DNA of 64,000 nucleotides from an uncultured Selenomonadaceae bacterium (GTDB lineage: Bacteria > Bacillota > Negativicutes > Selenomonadales > Selenomonadaceae): NCBI GenBank assembly GCA_905234235.1, contig CAJOHN010000005.1, forward strand, positions 90,374 to 154,373. Reading direction: 5' to 3'. Shown here piece after piece: positions 54,637-63,484 of this stretch. The notes under the pieces were generated by a model. It was not told where the DNA came from and searched no databases. It worked only from the letters and a program-made list of their open reading frames with translations. A program made the position numbers and the translations under genes. Position 1 is the first letter of the stretch. The number at the start of each line of letters is the position of its first letter.

Positions 54637-55227
54637 TTTCAACAGCTCGACGGCGATTGACAGCTTGTCATCTAAAAATTTTTCCCAGCCATAAGCGCGA
54701 GCGACAGCCAAATCGTTTTTTTGTAGGCGTCACGCAGTTCATAAGGCATGGTCATTTCGGCGTAAAGCTCGGCAAAGCTTGAATCGGGCAATGGGCAATG
54801 ACGCCCGAATATCCAAAATCGCCTGCGCGGACGTTTCAATTGTCTTTTTCTGCTTATCAGTCAGCTCAATCCAGACAAAATTGCTGTAGAAGACATCTTT
54901 TGAGTACCGATAGCGGCTTTATAAGCGTCTAGCAACCGTTCTAAGCCAAGTCATGTGAATTGAACTCATCAACACCCCAAAATGATACAAGGTAGCGTTC
55001 GGAATGATTTGCACTTGCGTCGTCGGAATAAAACCCGAGTTCAAAAAGCCAATCGGCACATATCGACGATTTTCCTAACTCACAACCGGCACGAAGCCTT
55101 GAATCAGTTTCGGTCGGCTTTCGACGAAAATATTGGACGCGTCAAGCAAATAGACGTTGATGTTGCTTGCGATAATTTTTTATTGTTGTCGAAAATGATT
55201 TTGGGCTTAGGATTGTGCGAGAACTGA
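54637..55227 (-). pseudogene. MmeI-like type IIG restriction-modification relic (C-terminal part)
   Basis: Pieces in changing frames: NRRYVPIGFLNSGFIP, IIPNATLYHFGVLMSSIHMT-WLRTV, SRYRYSKDVFYSNFVW, KKTIETSAQAILDIRASLP and ELRDAYKKNDLAVALAYGWE. This order is characteristic of the target-recognition end of MmeI-type enzymes. In-frame TAG and TAA codons and at least two shifts. No nuclease or SAM-binding part is left. Confidence 0.75.
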
Positions 55228-55278
55228 AACCGACAATATCCATTCAATTATTTGCGCACAACTTATAGTTCTCGCACA
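55214..55278. repeat. 12 bp inverted repeat
   Basis: TGTGCGAGAACT (55214-55225) and AGTTCTCGCACA (55267-55278), perfect, 41 bp apart. It lies between the type IIG relic and hsdR. Possibly a terminator stem without T-run or a small insertion scar. Confidence 0.4.
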
Positions 55279-55282
55279 TATT

Positions 55283-58200
55283 TTAAGAAAGATTATCAGT
55301 CCAAAGTTCACATTGAACAATACCGGTCTGTACAGCGTCATTAACTCCTTTGGGCGGATATTTATACTGTTTGAGAAGTCGCTTTATCATCATTCGCATT
55401 TTCGCTCGTGCATCGTTTCTTTTTTGCCAGTCGATTGTTCTATTTTTTCGGAGCGTGTCAGTTAATTCTTTGGTGAGCTTAATAAGTTCTTCATTTGTAC
55501 AAAAACCTTTTATAGCCTCTGGATTAGTCAGTGCATCATAAAATGCTAATTCTTCATTCGTAAGCCCAAGTTTTGTTCCTTCTTGATTTGCCACAAAGAT
55601 TTGATTTGCCATGTTCAGCAGTTCTTGAATTACTTGTTCGTTCGTCAAAAGTCCGTTGATGTACGAATTCATTATGCGGCGAATTATTTCGCTGAACTTT
55701 TCCGACTTAACAACATTGGTGCGACCATAAATTTGCACTTGTTCGGCAATGAGTTTTCTCAGCAACTCAACGGCTAAATTTTTTTCTTTCATTCTGGCGA
55801 TTTCTTCAAGAAAGTTCGGGTCGAACAACGAAAATTTTTCCTCAACGTCCGAAAAGAGATTTATAACGCCGTCGCTCTTTATACTCTGCTTTAACAGTTC
55901 ATTGATTCTTTGATTGACTTCGAGTAGAGAAAATTTTTTCTCCGTTCCTTGCGTGGTAATTCTCAAAATCAAGACGTGAACAGCTTCAAAAAAAGCCGAT
56001 TCAATTCTTAAATCTTGGGGCGTTATTGAGGAACACAATGACAAAGTCTGTTTGAACATAAGCGATTCTTTCAGAAAAGTTTCTTTGTCTTTAACTTTAT
56101 CCTGTGCCAAAATAAAATTGACTGCACCGATAATAATTTTTGCCTGTTCCAAACTGTCGGCTGATTCAAATCTGGAATAATCGTAGCCAAAGAAAATATC
56201 TCGACAGATTGAAAGTTTTTCGAGAAGTTTAGGATAGGCAACTTTTGAAATGTCTTGGTCGCCATAATTTTCCCTGTCACGAACGGTATAATCATTCATG
56301 GCTTGCTTGAGGGCATTGGCTATCCCAACATAATCGACAATCAATCCGCCCTCTTTGTCGCGAAAAACTCTGTTGACGCGTGCAATGGCTTGCATAAGAT
56401 TATGACCACTCATCGGCTTATAAATGTACATAGTCGCCAAAGACGGCACGTCAAAACCCGTAAGCCACATATCAACGACAATCGCAATCTTTAACGCGCT
56501 GTCATTGTCCTTGAAAATATTTGCAAGCTCATCGCGCCTGTGTTTGTTCCCGATATATTGCCGCCACTCTTCGGGGTCGTTGTTGCTTTCCGTCATAACC
56601 AAAGCAATTTTCTCTTTCCAAGCCGGACGCAGAGACAAAATTTTTTCATAAATTTTCAACGCAATAGCGCGAGAGTATGCAACAATCATGGCTTTGCCCG
56701 TTAAAAGTTCAGCGCGATAATTTTCGTAATGGTCAAGAATATCCGTTATCAACGAATCAATGGTTCTATCGTTGCCGAGAATGGATTCCATTTGAGCAAG
56801 TTTTTTCTTACTCTTGGCGATAACTTCAGAGTCGGTATTCGACGCCATTAAGTCATACTCCTTATCGATAAGCGCAAGAGTTTTCTCGTCGAGCTTTAAT
56901 TTTATAACGCGACTCTCATAATAAATCGGGCGAGTTGCTCCGTCCTCAACCGCTTGCGTCACATCATAAATATCAACGTATTCGCCGAAGACTGCGCGAG
57001 TGCTCCTGTCCTTCAGTGAAATTGGAGTACCCGTGAAACCAATATAAGTTGCATTAGGCAAGCTGTCGCGAATAATTCTTGCCGCGCCGATTGTGCGCTT
57101 TACATTTTCCATTCCCGATTTGTCGCGAGTAATTTCTATCTTTTCGGTCAAGCCGTATTGCCCGCGATGCGCTTCGTCAGCCATAACAACAATATTACGA
57201 CGTTCTGACAACGGCTCGGCAGACTCCTCAAATTTCTGCATGGTCGTAAAAATAATTCCATTTGCCTGCCGTCTGTCCAGAAGTCTTTTCAAGTGTTCGC
57301 GGCTCGTAGCATGAATCGGTTCTTGACGCAGAAACAATTTACACTTCGCGAATTGATTGTAAAGCTGATCATCAAGGTCGTTCCTATCCGTCAGCACAAC
57401 AACAGTTGGCGCAGAAATCGCCGTCTGCAAAAGATGAACATAAAAAATCATCGACAGAGATTTTCCGCTGCCTTGCGTATGCCAAAACACGCCGCCTTTC
57501 CCGTTCGTCTCTGTAGCATGTGCAGTTGAATCAATCGCCTTTCTCACAGCAAAATATTGATGATAGCCCGCAAGGATTTTATTCCTCTGCAAGCCGTCAT
57601 TTGAAAAGCAGATAAAGTTCTTGAGTATGTCCAAAAATCTTTCGCGCTGAAAAATCCCTTCAAAGAAAGTGTCAAAGCGAGCGTAACGAGTATTCTCATA
57701 ACTGCCGTCTTTAGTCTTCCACTCCATGAATCTATCAAAGCTCGAAGTAATTGTCCCTGCCTTAGTCGACGCAAGGTCACTTATGACACAGAACGCACTG
57801 TAAATAAACATCGACGGAATTTCTTGCATGTAGTTGCGAATTTGCCGATAAGCTTCGCTGATGTCGGTTTCTTCGCGAGACGGCGATTTCAACTCGACAA
57901 CCACAATCGGCAGACCGTTCAAGAATAAAACTATGTCGAGACGGCGCGTGCTGTTCTCGCTAAACGTCCACTGATTAGCGGCGATAAAAGAATTATTTTC
58001 GAGGTTATCATAATCGACAACGTAGACCAGCGCGGAACGTTCCTCACCTTCAACAGAATATCTAACTTCAATTCCGTTCTGCAGATAGTCCATAAAAATT
58101 TCGTTCTTCTGGACAAGTTCGCCGTTATCAAAATTCCTCAGTTTGTAAAGCGCGTTGTCTATCGCCTCTTGCGGCAAGTCGGGATTAAGCTTGAAAATCT

Positions 58201-58339
58201 GCTCTTCCAAAACTTTATCATACAGCGGGCTTTGGAAGTCGCGCTCAATGTCGGGAGCATAGAGTGTCTGATAGCCCAGCTCGCCGAAAAGTTCCATTAT
58301 CGCGTTCTCGTAGTCCGATTCTTTATAAGTGTCAAACAT
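55283..58339 (-). CDS. hsdR: Type I restriction enzyme, R subunit, 1018 aa
   Basis: Intact motor and nuclease subunit. The N-terminal PD-(D/E)XK nuclease reads RRLDIVLFLNGLPIVVVELK. The translocase motifs are FWHTQGSGKSLSMIFY (I), VVLTDRNDLDDQLYNQF (Ia), VVMADEAHRGQYG (II, DEAH), YIGFTGTPI (III), IVVDMWLTGFDVPSL (V) and LMQAIARVNRVF (VI). A C-terminal helical region (KLGLTNEELAFYDALTNPEA) binds the methyltransferase core. Length is normal. Downstream of hsdS in the operon. Without working HsdM and HsdS it should be harmless but inactive. Confidence 0.95.
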   Translation of the reverse strand: MFDTYKESDYENAIMELFGELGYQTLYAPDIERDFQSPLYDKVLEEQIFKLNPDLPQEAIDNALYKLRNFDNGELVQKNEIFMDYLQNGIEVRYSVEGEERSALVYVVDYDNLENNSFIAANQWTFSENSTRRLDIVLFLNGLPIVVVELKSPSREETDISEAYRQIRNYMQEIPSMFIYSAFCVISDLASTKAGTITSSFDRFMEWKTKDGSYENTRYARFDTFFEGIFQRERFLDILKNFICFSNDGLQRNKILAGYHQYFAVRKAIDSTAHATETNGKGGVFWHTQGSGKSLSMIFYVHLLQTAISAPTVVVLTDRNDLDDQLYNQFAKCKLFLRQEPIHATSREHLKRLLDRRQANGIIFTTMQKFEESAEPLSERRNIVVMADEAHRGQYGLTEKIEITRDKSGMENVKRTIGAARIIRDSLPNATYIGFTGTPISLKDRSTRAVFGEYVDIYDVTQAVEDGATRPIYYESRVIKLKLDEKTLALIDKEYDLMASNTDSEVIAKSKKKLAQMESILGNDRTIDSLITDILDHYENYRAELLTGKAMIVAYSRAIALKIYEKILSLRPAWKEKIALVMTESNNDPEEWRQYIGNKHRRDELANIFKDNDSALKIAIVVDMWLTGFDVPSLATMYIYKPMSGHNLMQAIARVNRVFRDKEGGLIVDYVGIANALKQAMNDYTVRDRENYGDQDISKVAYPKLLEKLSICRDIFFGYDYSRFESADSLEQAKIIIGAVNFILAQDKVKDKETFLKESLMFKQTLSLCSSITPQDLRIESAFFEAVHVLILRITTQGTEKKFSLLEVNQRINELLKQSIKSDGVINLFSDVEEKFSLFDPNFLEEIARMKEKNLAVELLRKLIAEQVQIYGRTNVVKSEKFSEIIRRIMNSYINGLLTNEQVIQELLNMANQIFVANQEGTKLGLTNEELAFYDALTNPEAIKGFCTNEELIKLTKELTDTLRKNRTIDWQKRNDARAKMRMMIKRLLKQYKYPPKGVNDAVQTGIVQCELWTDNLS

Positions 58340-58634
58340 TATTTATTTCCTTAGCCATTTCAAAAGTTAATTCGCATTTTTTAGCTTGTATAAACCCATC
58401 AAGAAAACTAATACAATTTTGAACCCGCTCTCGTAAAGTTGTTGGCGGCATATAATGTATCGCATGATAAATAGCAGTCTCTAGAGGATATTTTTTTGCT
58501 ATATTGTCTATGTAAGAATTTATTGCATAAGCATTTCCAGAATTACACAGTTGTAACAATCGTGCTCTATCTGAATATAACTCGTTAAGTTCCATGCTAC
58601 TCTTCAACGCTTTAAAAAATCGTTTATTGCTCAT
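58332..58634 (-). CDS. Hypothetical protein in hsd operon, 100 aa
   Basis: MSNKRFFKALKSSMELNELY, then ETAIYHAIHYMPPTTLRERV. Helical, soluble. Overlaps the hsdR start by 8 bp and follows the 245-class gene by 14 bp, so it is co-transcribed. Not a known Hsd subunit. Confidence 0.5.
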   Translation of the reverse strand: MSNKRFFKALKSSMELNELYSDRARLLQLCNSGNAYAINSYIDNIAKKYPLETAIYHAIHYMPPTTLRERVQNCISFLDGFIQAKKCELTFEMAKEINNV

Positions 58635-58648
58635 TTAAGACTCTCCCA

Positions 58649-59353
58649 TTATACATCATTTTTCACATGAAAAGCTTTAAACAGTTGCCAGCCTATAGCT
58701 GTGTGTTGATAAATTTTTCCAGCTTGTCCATATATTATTCTGTTGTTTTCTTGCAATAAACCCTTACCAACCAGACGATTTAAATAAAAATCAATAGTAT
58801 TGTTATAATTCGGTAAAATTTCTACAATATCTTTTGTTGAAAAATTAACATGATTACTACCAGGAATAACATAATCAGTACCTGCAACTTCTTTGGCACG
58901 ATCTATATCTTCAATTTTATTACCGAAGCTACAATATATCTCACTAAAAATAACGGCTTCATTCTCGCTTAGTTCGACAACGAGATTCATTAAATCTTCT
59001 GCTTCTGCTATTGGCAAGGATTTATCAAGACTACCAGATAAGATTTCCAATATCCGTTCAATCTTTGCTTCATGACTGCAACGAAGAGACGAAAGAACAG
59101 CATGTTTAACTATCTCAACCTGTTTTTCGTCATGCTCATCAAATTTCTCATTAATTTTTTTATCTATATAGCCAATCATAAATTGCTGGAAATTTTTTCT
59201 CTCTATACCTCCAACAGTATCGCTATACAAAATATTAAGAATTGAGCCAACCACAGGGACTCCAAGAGCTGTGGAGATTCCGACTGAACCTAATTTTAAA
59301 AGTTTACCAAATCGTTTATCAAAATCTAACAAAAATTCTTCAGCTTTGTTCAT
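58649..59353 (-). CDS. Hypothetical protein in hsd operon, 234 aa
   Basis: MNKAEEFLLDFDKRFGKLLK then a Gly-rich hydrophobic stretch (GVPVVGSILNILYSD) that may insert in the membrane. A helical middle follows, and the C-terminal 90 residues look like a winged helix (TIDFYLNRLVGKGLLQENNR). Pair with the 100-residue gene. The membrane-like N terminus plus a C-terminal wHTH is reminiscent of accessory effectors embedded in type I loci, but I cannot name a family. Confidence 0.5.
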   Translation of the reverse strand: MNKAEEFLLDFDKRFGKLLKLGSVGISTALGVPVVGSILNILYSDTVGGIERKNFQQFMIGYIDKKINEKFDEHDEKQVEIVKHAVLSSLRCSHEAKIERILEILSGSLDKSLPIAEAEDLMNLVVELSENEAVIFSEIYCSFGNKIEDIDRAKEVAGTDYVIPGSNHVNFSTKDIVEILPNYNNTIDFYLNRLVGKGLLQENNRIIYGQAGKIYQHTAIGWQLFKAFHVKNDV

Positions 59354-59382
59354 CAAACCATTTTCCAAAATAATGCACCCCT

Positions 59383-60462
59383 TCAAATCTCTACTACTGA
59401 CACGTCGATTTCTCCGCTCATCAATCGCGGCAACAGCGTATCGCGTATATCGCTAAGTTTTTTATTTTCCTGAGCGTTTGCTCCTATCATTGAAAATAAT
59501 GGCATTACTCTCTTCGTGAATTCCTTTACCTTGTACTCATCTAACTTTTTTTATCGGCAGTTGCGCAATATGCTGAGGATATATGTGCGGCTGAGCCGTA
59601 CCTGTTTGCGAATCAAAGATTTCTTTTTGTCTGAGCTTGAACATAACATACCAAAAATAAACATCTTCTGTCATGCTCAAATCAATAAAAGAAGAGTCCG
59701 ACGACCAAACCGGAATATTCCAAAGCCTATCCTGCATTGCCCGAAGCCCCAATGGTCAATACGGGCGCAACTGTATTTGATTCATTGTGATATGTCGCTG
59801 GTTCAAGTCCACTGGCAACGACAGGAACTTCTCCATAAATCGCGTCGCTTACGAGAAGATTTTTTCCTCTTCGAGGCACGACATAATCGCCAACCGAATT
59901 CTCTTTTAAATTATTGCCGGAAACATCTTTTCATAAATCGCCTGCGCCTGTTCTTCGAGATTTTTATTGATAACGTTGTTAAGTTCTATTTTGTCGTCGA
60001 GTGCGGACAGCATGGCGGCAATTTTTTTCTGTGTGTCGAGCGGGAAGTCCGGCACGGAATAATTCATGATAACTTGCTTATCGCCGCGTGGCATTTTTGT
60101 TCCCTTCGCCGTTACAGTGACCAAATCGAAAAATTTATCTTCCGACAAGACGTAGTATAAAAATTTCGGCTCAATATTCTTTTTGGCTCTGATAACCAAC
60201 ACATCATTTGAACAACCGCCGCTGAATGTTGCGCGCCAAATCTTTTTAAAGTATGGGCGAATATTTGAGATAAGAATATCGCCGACATCAAATGCAGTGG
60301 TGGTTACGACTTTGGGAAGGGACGCGCCTCAATGACTCCACCTTTATTTTGTAGCAAATTTTCCGTAGAAATGTAATTCCTCAAGTTAAGCGTAGAAACT
60401 GCAACTTTATCTTTTGAAAAGTTGCACACATCACCAAGAGAAAAATTTCCCCATTCGCTCAT
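59383..60462 (-). pseudogene. hsdS: Type I specificity subunit, broken
   Basis: ATG 60460-60462 starts MSEWGNFSLGDVCNFSKDKV. A 1-nt shift near 60320 separates it from DVGDILISNIRPYFKKIWRA. Central conserved region: PRGDKQVIMNYSVPDFPLDT, then QKKIAAMLSALDDKIELNNV. The second recognition domain is in several frames (DYVVPRRGKNLLVSDAI, LWNIPVWSSDSSFIDLSMTE, IFDSQTGTAQPHIYPQHIAQ). The end reads KKLSDIRDTLLPRLMSGEID. At least three shifts, so no specificity subunit is made. Confidence 0.85.
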
Positions 60463-60474
60463 AAAATCACCTGC

Positions 60475-60600
60475 TCAAAAACGATAGCTGATGCCGCTCT
60501 GCTTCATAATTTCATTGGCAGTATACCGCGACTTGATTTTTCTGTCTACTGTAATGTTGCGGTCTGTTATCCGTCACTATGCCAACGCCACTCTTTCGCA
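60475..60600 (-). pseudogene. HicA toxin C-terminal fragment
   Basis: ITDRNITVDRKIKSRYTANE, then IMKQSGISYRF-stop is the end of a HicA mRNA interferase. The N-terminal part with the active-site His is missing. Confidence 0.6.
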
Positions 60601-60639
60601 TCTGTCACAATGGAAATAAATATCCTGCCTTCTTTCCAT

Positions 60640-60800
60640 GCTATTCAACTCGATAAGTTCCGGCGCGACAAGAATCACTCGCTGAATCAATCTGTCTGCC
60701 GACTCGTCCTCAAGAATCAATCAGGGAATTTCGTTGCTCGTCGCTATCCAAACTCCGGCTTCATTATCCTAAACAAGCTAAGTGTTATAACCTTCCATGA
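60640..60800 (-). pseudogene. HicB/DUF1902-type antitoxin fragment
   Basis: DNEAGVWIATSNEIP-TGA-LILEDESADRLIQRVILVAP-ELIELN is the HicB-like fold with one in-frame stop. With the HicA fragment it marks a dead toxin-antitoxin pair inside the hsd locus. Confidence 0.6.
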
Positions 60801-60822
60801 ACAATCCTTCCACATAAACTGC

Positions 60823-61464
60823 TTAATGATTTTCAACACTCATCGTATCAACTCGACATTTTAAATCCTGAAACCTCTTTAGATATTCTGTCTTTACATC
60901 ACCGCAATCGTTGTAACTATCTAACAACTCTTGCCAAATCAAACTGTCTTCAATTATACCATGTCGACAAGCAACTTCAATGACGACACTGGGAGCAACA
61001 TTCTTATCAAACGATTCGCCATGCGATTCTAATAACAACTTAACCAATTTCCAGGAATGTTCAAAACAAACTTCAAATACTCTTCTAATCTCAACTGCGC
61101 AATAATCACCATTCAATACACTGGAAAAATCATTCAACGCCTCAGAAAACAGTTGATAGCGTCTTTCATAATCAATCTTATCCTCGTAAAGTACAATACC
61201 GTCTCTATTTATGGAAGCTCTCAAATCCATTTTAAGCTCATGGTCGAGAAAACTCACATCACATTTTATATTGTCATCTGCCTCATCATCAAAGTCAAAA
61301 CTAAGTTCAAGATAATTGCCTCCGGACAAAGCAAGATCTACATCGCTGTCAGGTCGATTATCACCTCTTGCACGTGAACCAAATAATATAACTTTTTCGA
61401 CATGGTACTTCTTCGCCAAGCAGATAATCCTCGTTTCGTTCTCCTTACTGAGATTATAACTCAT
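60823..61464 (-). CDS. Nucleotidyltransferase (MNT) fused to HepT/HI0074-like domain, 213 aa
   Basis: Residues 1-100 are a minimal nucleotidyltransferase: KVILFGSRARGDNRPDSDVD carries the GS-x-x-RG and D-x-D residues. Residues 105-213 are an HI0074/HepT helical bundle (FEVCFEHSWKLVKLLLESHG, VVIEVACRHGIIEDSLIWQE). HepT toxins carry an R-x4-6-H RNase motif, and MntA adenylylates a nearby tyrosine. Here that site reads SYNDCGDVKTEY without RNxxxH, so RNase activity is doubtful. ATG behind GGAGCG. Overlaps the hsdM stop. Confidence 0.75.
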   Translation of the reverse strand: MSYNLSKENETRIICLAKKYHVEKVILFGSRARGDNRPDSDVDLALSGGNYLELSFDFDDEADDNIKCDVSFLDHELKMDLRASINRDGIVLYEDKIDYERRYQLFSEALNDFSSVLNGDYCAVEIRRVFEVCFEHSWKLVKLLLESHGESFDKNVAPSVVIEVACRHGIIEDSLIWQELLDSYNDCGDVKTEYLKRFQDLKCRVDTMSVENH

Positions 61465-62165
61465 AGCCAATCGCTCCTAAATTTTTACGAATCTCATCTT
61501 CGAGTTCGTGAGACTTTGGAAACATCTCAGAAAGATCATCAACAAGCTCATCAACAAGCCGTTGCATTTTCTCCTCAAAAAGTTCGTCGTCGTCTTGTTG
61601 CTCTTCAATCCCGACATAACGTCCCGGAGTCAGAATATAATCCTGCTGTTTAATATCGTCAAGGTCGGCGACCGCGCAAAAGCCTTTGACGCTCTCCAAA
61701 GTACCGGCTTGAAATTGGGCGAAAGTATCGGCAATTTTTTTTGTGTCTTCTTCCGAAAAATCGCGATGTTTCCTGTCGACCATAAAGCCCATTTTACGAG
61801 CGTCAATAAAAAGCGTCTTGCCTTTCTGCTTTTTATTCCTAGAAATAAACCACAAAGTAACGGGAATGGTGACGCTGTAGAAAAGTTGCGTCGGCAGGGC
61901 AACAATCCCTTCGATAAGGTCATCTTCAATAATCTTCTTGCGAATCTCTCCCTAGCTACCCGTTTGGGTGGAAAGCGCACCGTTCGCAAGAACAAGTCCA
62001 ATTTTACCATTTGGCGCGAGATGTCTATCGTCTTTGAGTTTATCTTGTCCCCAATCTTTGAGATTAAATGGCGGATTTGCCATTATAAAATCTGCCTTCA
62101 ACGTCGGGTGCAAGTCGTTAAAGAATGTGTTGGCGTGATATTCTTCAAGATTACGAACGCGCTTT
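61454..62165 (-). pseudogene. hsdM: Type I methyltransferase subunit, C-terminal part, broken
   Basis: [20 protein letters not shown] (motif IV NPPF) and [18 protein letters not shown], then an in-frame TAG, then EIRKKIIEDDLIEGIVALPT, QLFYSVTIPVTLWFISRNKK and the conserved KTLFIDARKMGFM, DDIKQQDYILTPGRYVGIEE. The N-terminal half with the SAM loop is replaced by an Rpn relic. Methylation by this system is therefore impossible from this copy. Confidence 0.85.
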
Positions 62166-62626
62166 TTAGTTTCCAATTCGTGTTAAAGTAAAGTCATTTC
62201 CATAATCGAAACGGTCGAACGAGCAAATAGATATGATTACGGATTTACCGAGCTTGGAATAATGTTGCCCGCGTTTGATCTTGTCCATATCAATTAAGCC
62301 TTGGTAGTAACGCATACGTTTGTCGATTTTATCAGAGTTGGCGACTTGCATTTCCACGTCAACGGAGCGATTGGTGCCTTTTTCTTCAACTTAAACGTCA
62401 AGACGGATACCTTTGCTGTCAGTGCGAGCCTCGATGAATAAGCTTTTAGAGTACCAGCGTTATTAACTCTCAATGCTTCTTGACCGGAATCTTTTACACA
62501 AATGAGTTTTACGCTCTTTTCCAAAGACTTAAATTCGTTTTTGGATAATTCGTTAATGCTATTTATTTTCTTATATTCTTTTTTGTGCCAGAGTTTCAAA
62601 ATAATAGATATTTGTCTCTCCATCAA
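62166..62626 (-). pseudogene. Rpn-type (PD-(D/E)XK) recombination nuclease relic
   Basis: ARTDSKGIRLDV-TAA-VEEKGTNRSVDVEMQVANSD (the D...E-x-Q catalytic strand), then KIDKRMRYYQGLIDMDKIKR, YSKLGKSVIISICSFDRFD. This is the core of Rpn/PDDEXK transposase-associated nucleases, with one in-frame stop and frame changes. Upstream (62430-62626) a separate unknown helical fragment is fused. It interrupts hsdM. Confidence 0.65.
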
Positions 62627-62670
62627 AATCGTCTTCTAAGCAATGAAAGTCTTGAAGGCTTGAAATCATT

Positions 62671-62706
62671 AAAAAGTCTGGCTTTGCAATCACCAGACTT
62701 TTTTTC
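62671..62706. terminator. Bidirectional terminator
   Basis: AAAAAGTCTGG-CTTTGCAATCA-CCAGACTTTTTTT, 7 bp GC-containing stem extended by A/T runs. Confidence 0.75.
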
Positions 62707-62749
62707 ATTCTTCAAAGCATCCCGGAAAAATAGCGATTCATTCGGTAGG

Positions 62750-63101
62750 ATATTCCTTCTTCAATCGCTCAAGGAAAACCTTACTTGGAATAGAAAGCTT
62801 GAAACCGCGCTGACAATTTTCTTCGATAAACTCGCCGATAAAAACCGCAAAGATCGTCAGGCTCCGCAAGTTTCTTCTTCAAGTAAGGATCGCGTTGGCT
62901 ACCGATTAAAGATTGAACAAAGTCAATATTCATGAGGCGACACAAAAGTTCAGAATCGCGAGCAGTGCTTAATTCGGGGCTGTGTTGCCGGAATGAAATA
63001 CAACAGCGGTCTGATAATGTTACCTCCTTTAGTTTCGCAAAGTTTGTTCGTAGCGTAGACTTTAATTTTTCTACTTCTTTCAAATTGTCAGTTAAAGACA
63101 T
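62750..63101 (-). pseudogene. Unidentified decayed gene
   Basis: One frame reads NLKEVEKLKSTLRTNFAKLK and then CRLMNIDFVQSLIGSQRDPY. Near 62850 the coding sense moves to another frame (FIGEFIEENCQRGFKLSIPS, KVFLERLKKEYPTE-stop). Product unknown. Confidence 0.35.
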
Positions 63102-63484
63102 TGCGAACAGATTTCGACATTTGAATCATATCAGCAAGTTCTCTTTTTGTCGCTCCTTGTATCCAAACAGAAATTTCAGCAAGCAACTTTTGCATTTCGT
63201 CGCGCATGGCAATTAAGTCGTCATCAGAATTTTCTTTCGATTTTGCCGTTCCCGAAACGTTCAACAATACGCATGTAATTTTCCGCCGTCTGTTGCGTTC
63301 AATCAAATTCGGATTTTAACCACGTACTCCAGCCGCCGTGTCCGACTTGTGACTTCGCCGCGAGGAGTTCAAAACCGATAGCGATAACATTATTGCAAAT
63401 GTCCTGCATATACTGACGGATACGGGTGGCGCGGATTTCCAACGTTACTGTAACCACCTCAGCTTGTGATTCTTCAACCGCCAA
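63088..63484 (-). pseudogene. DUF3102 protein, broken
   Basis: NVIAIGFELLAAKSQVGHGG-WSTWLKSEFD is the DUF3102 signature (IG-x-x-L-x-x-AK...HG-x-W-x-x-WL). An in-frame TGA follows, then TQQTAENYMRIVERFGNGKI in the same frame, and a shift into LLAEISVWIQGATKRELADM. These are element-borne proteins of unknown role, often near ParB/Noc-like genes. Confidence 0.65.

Noticed and set aside
55214..55278. Insertion sequence with 12 bp terminal inverted repeats
   Set aside because: Only 41 bp separate the arms and there is no transposase or target duplication. Kept as a simple inverted repeat.
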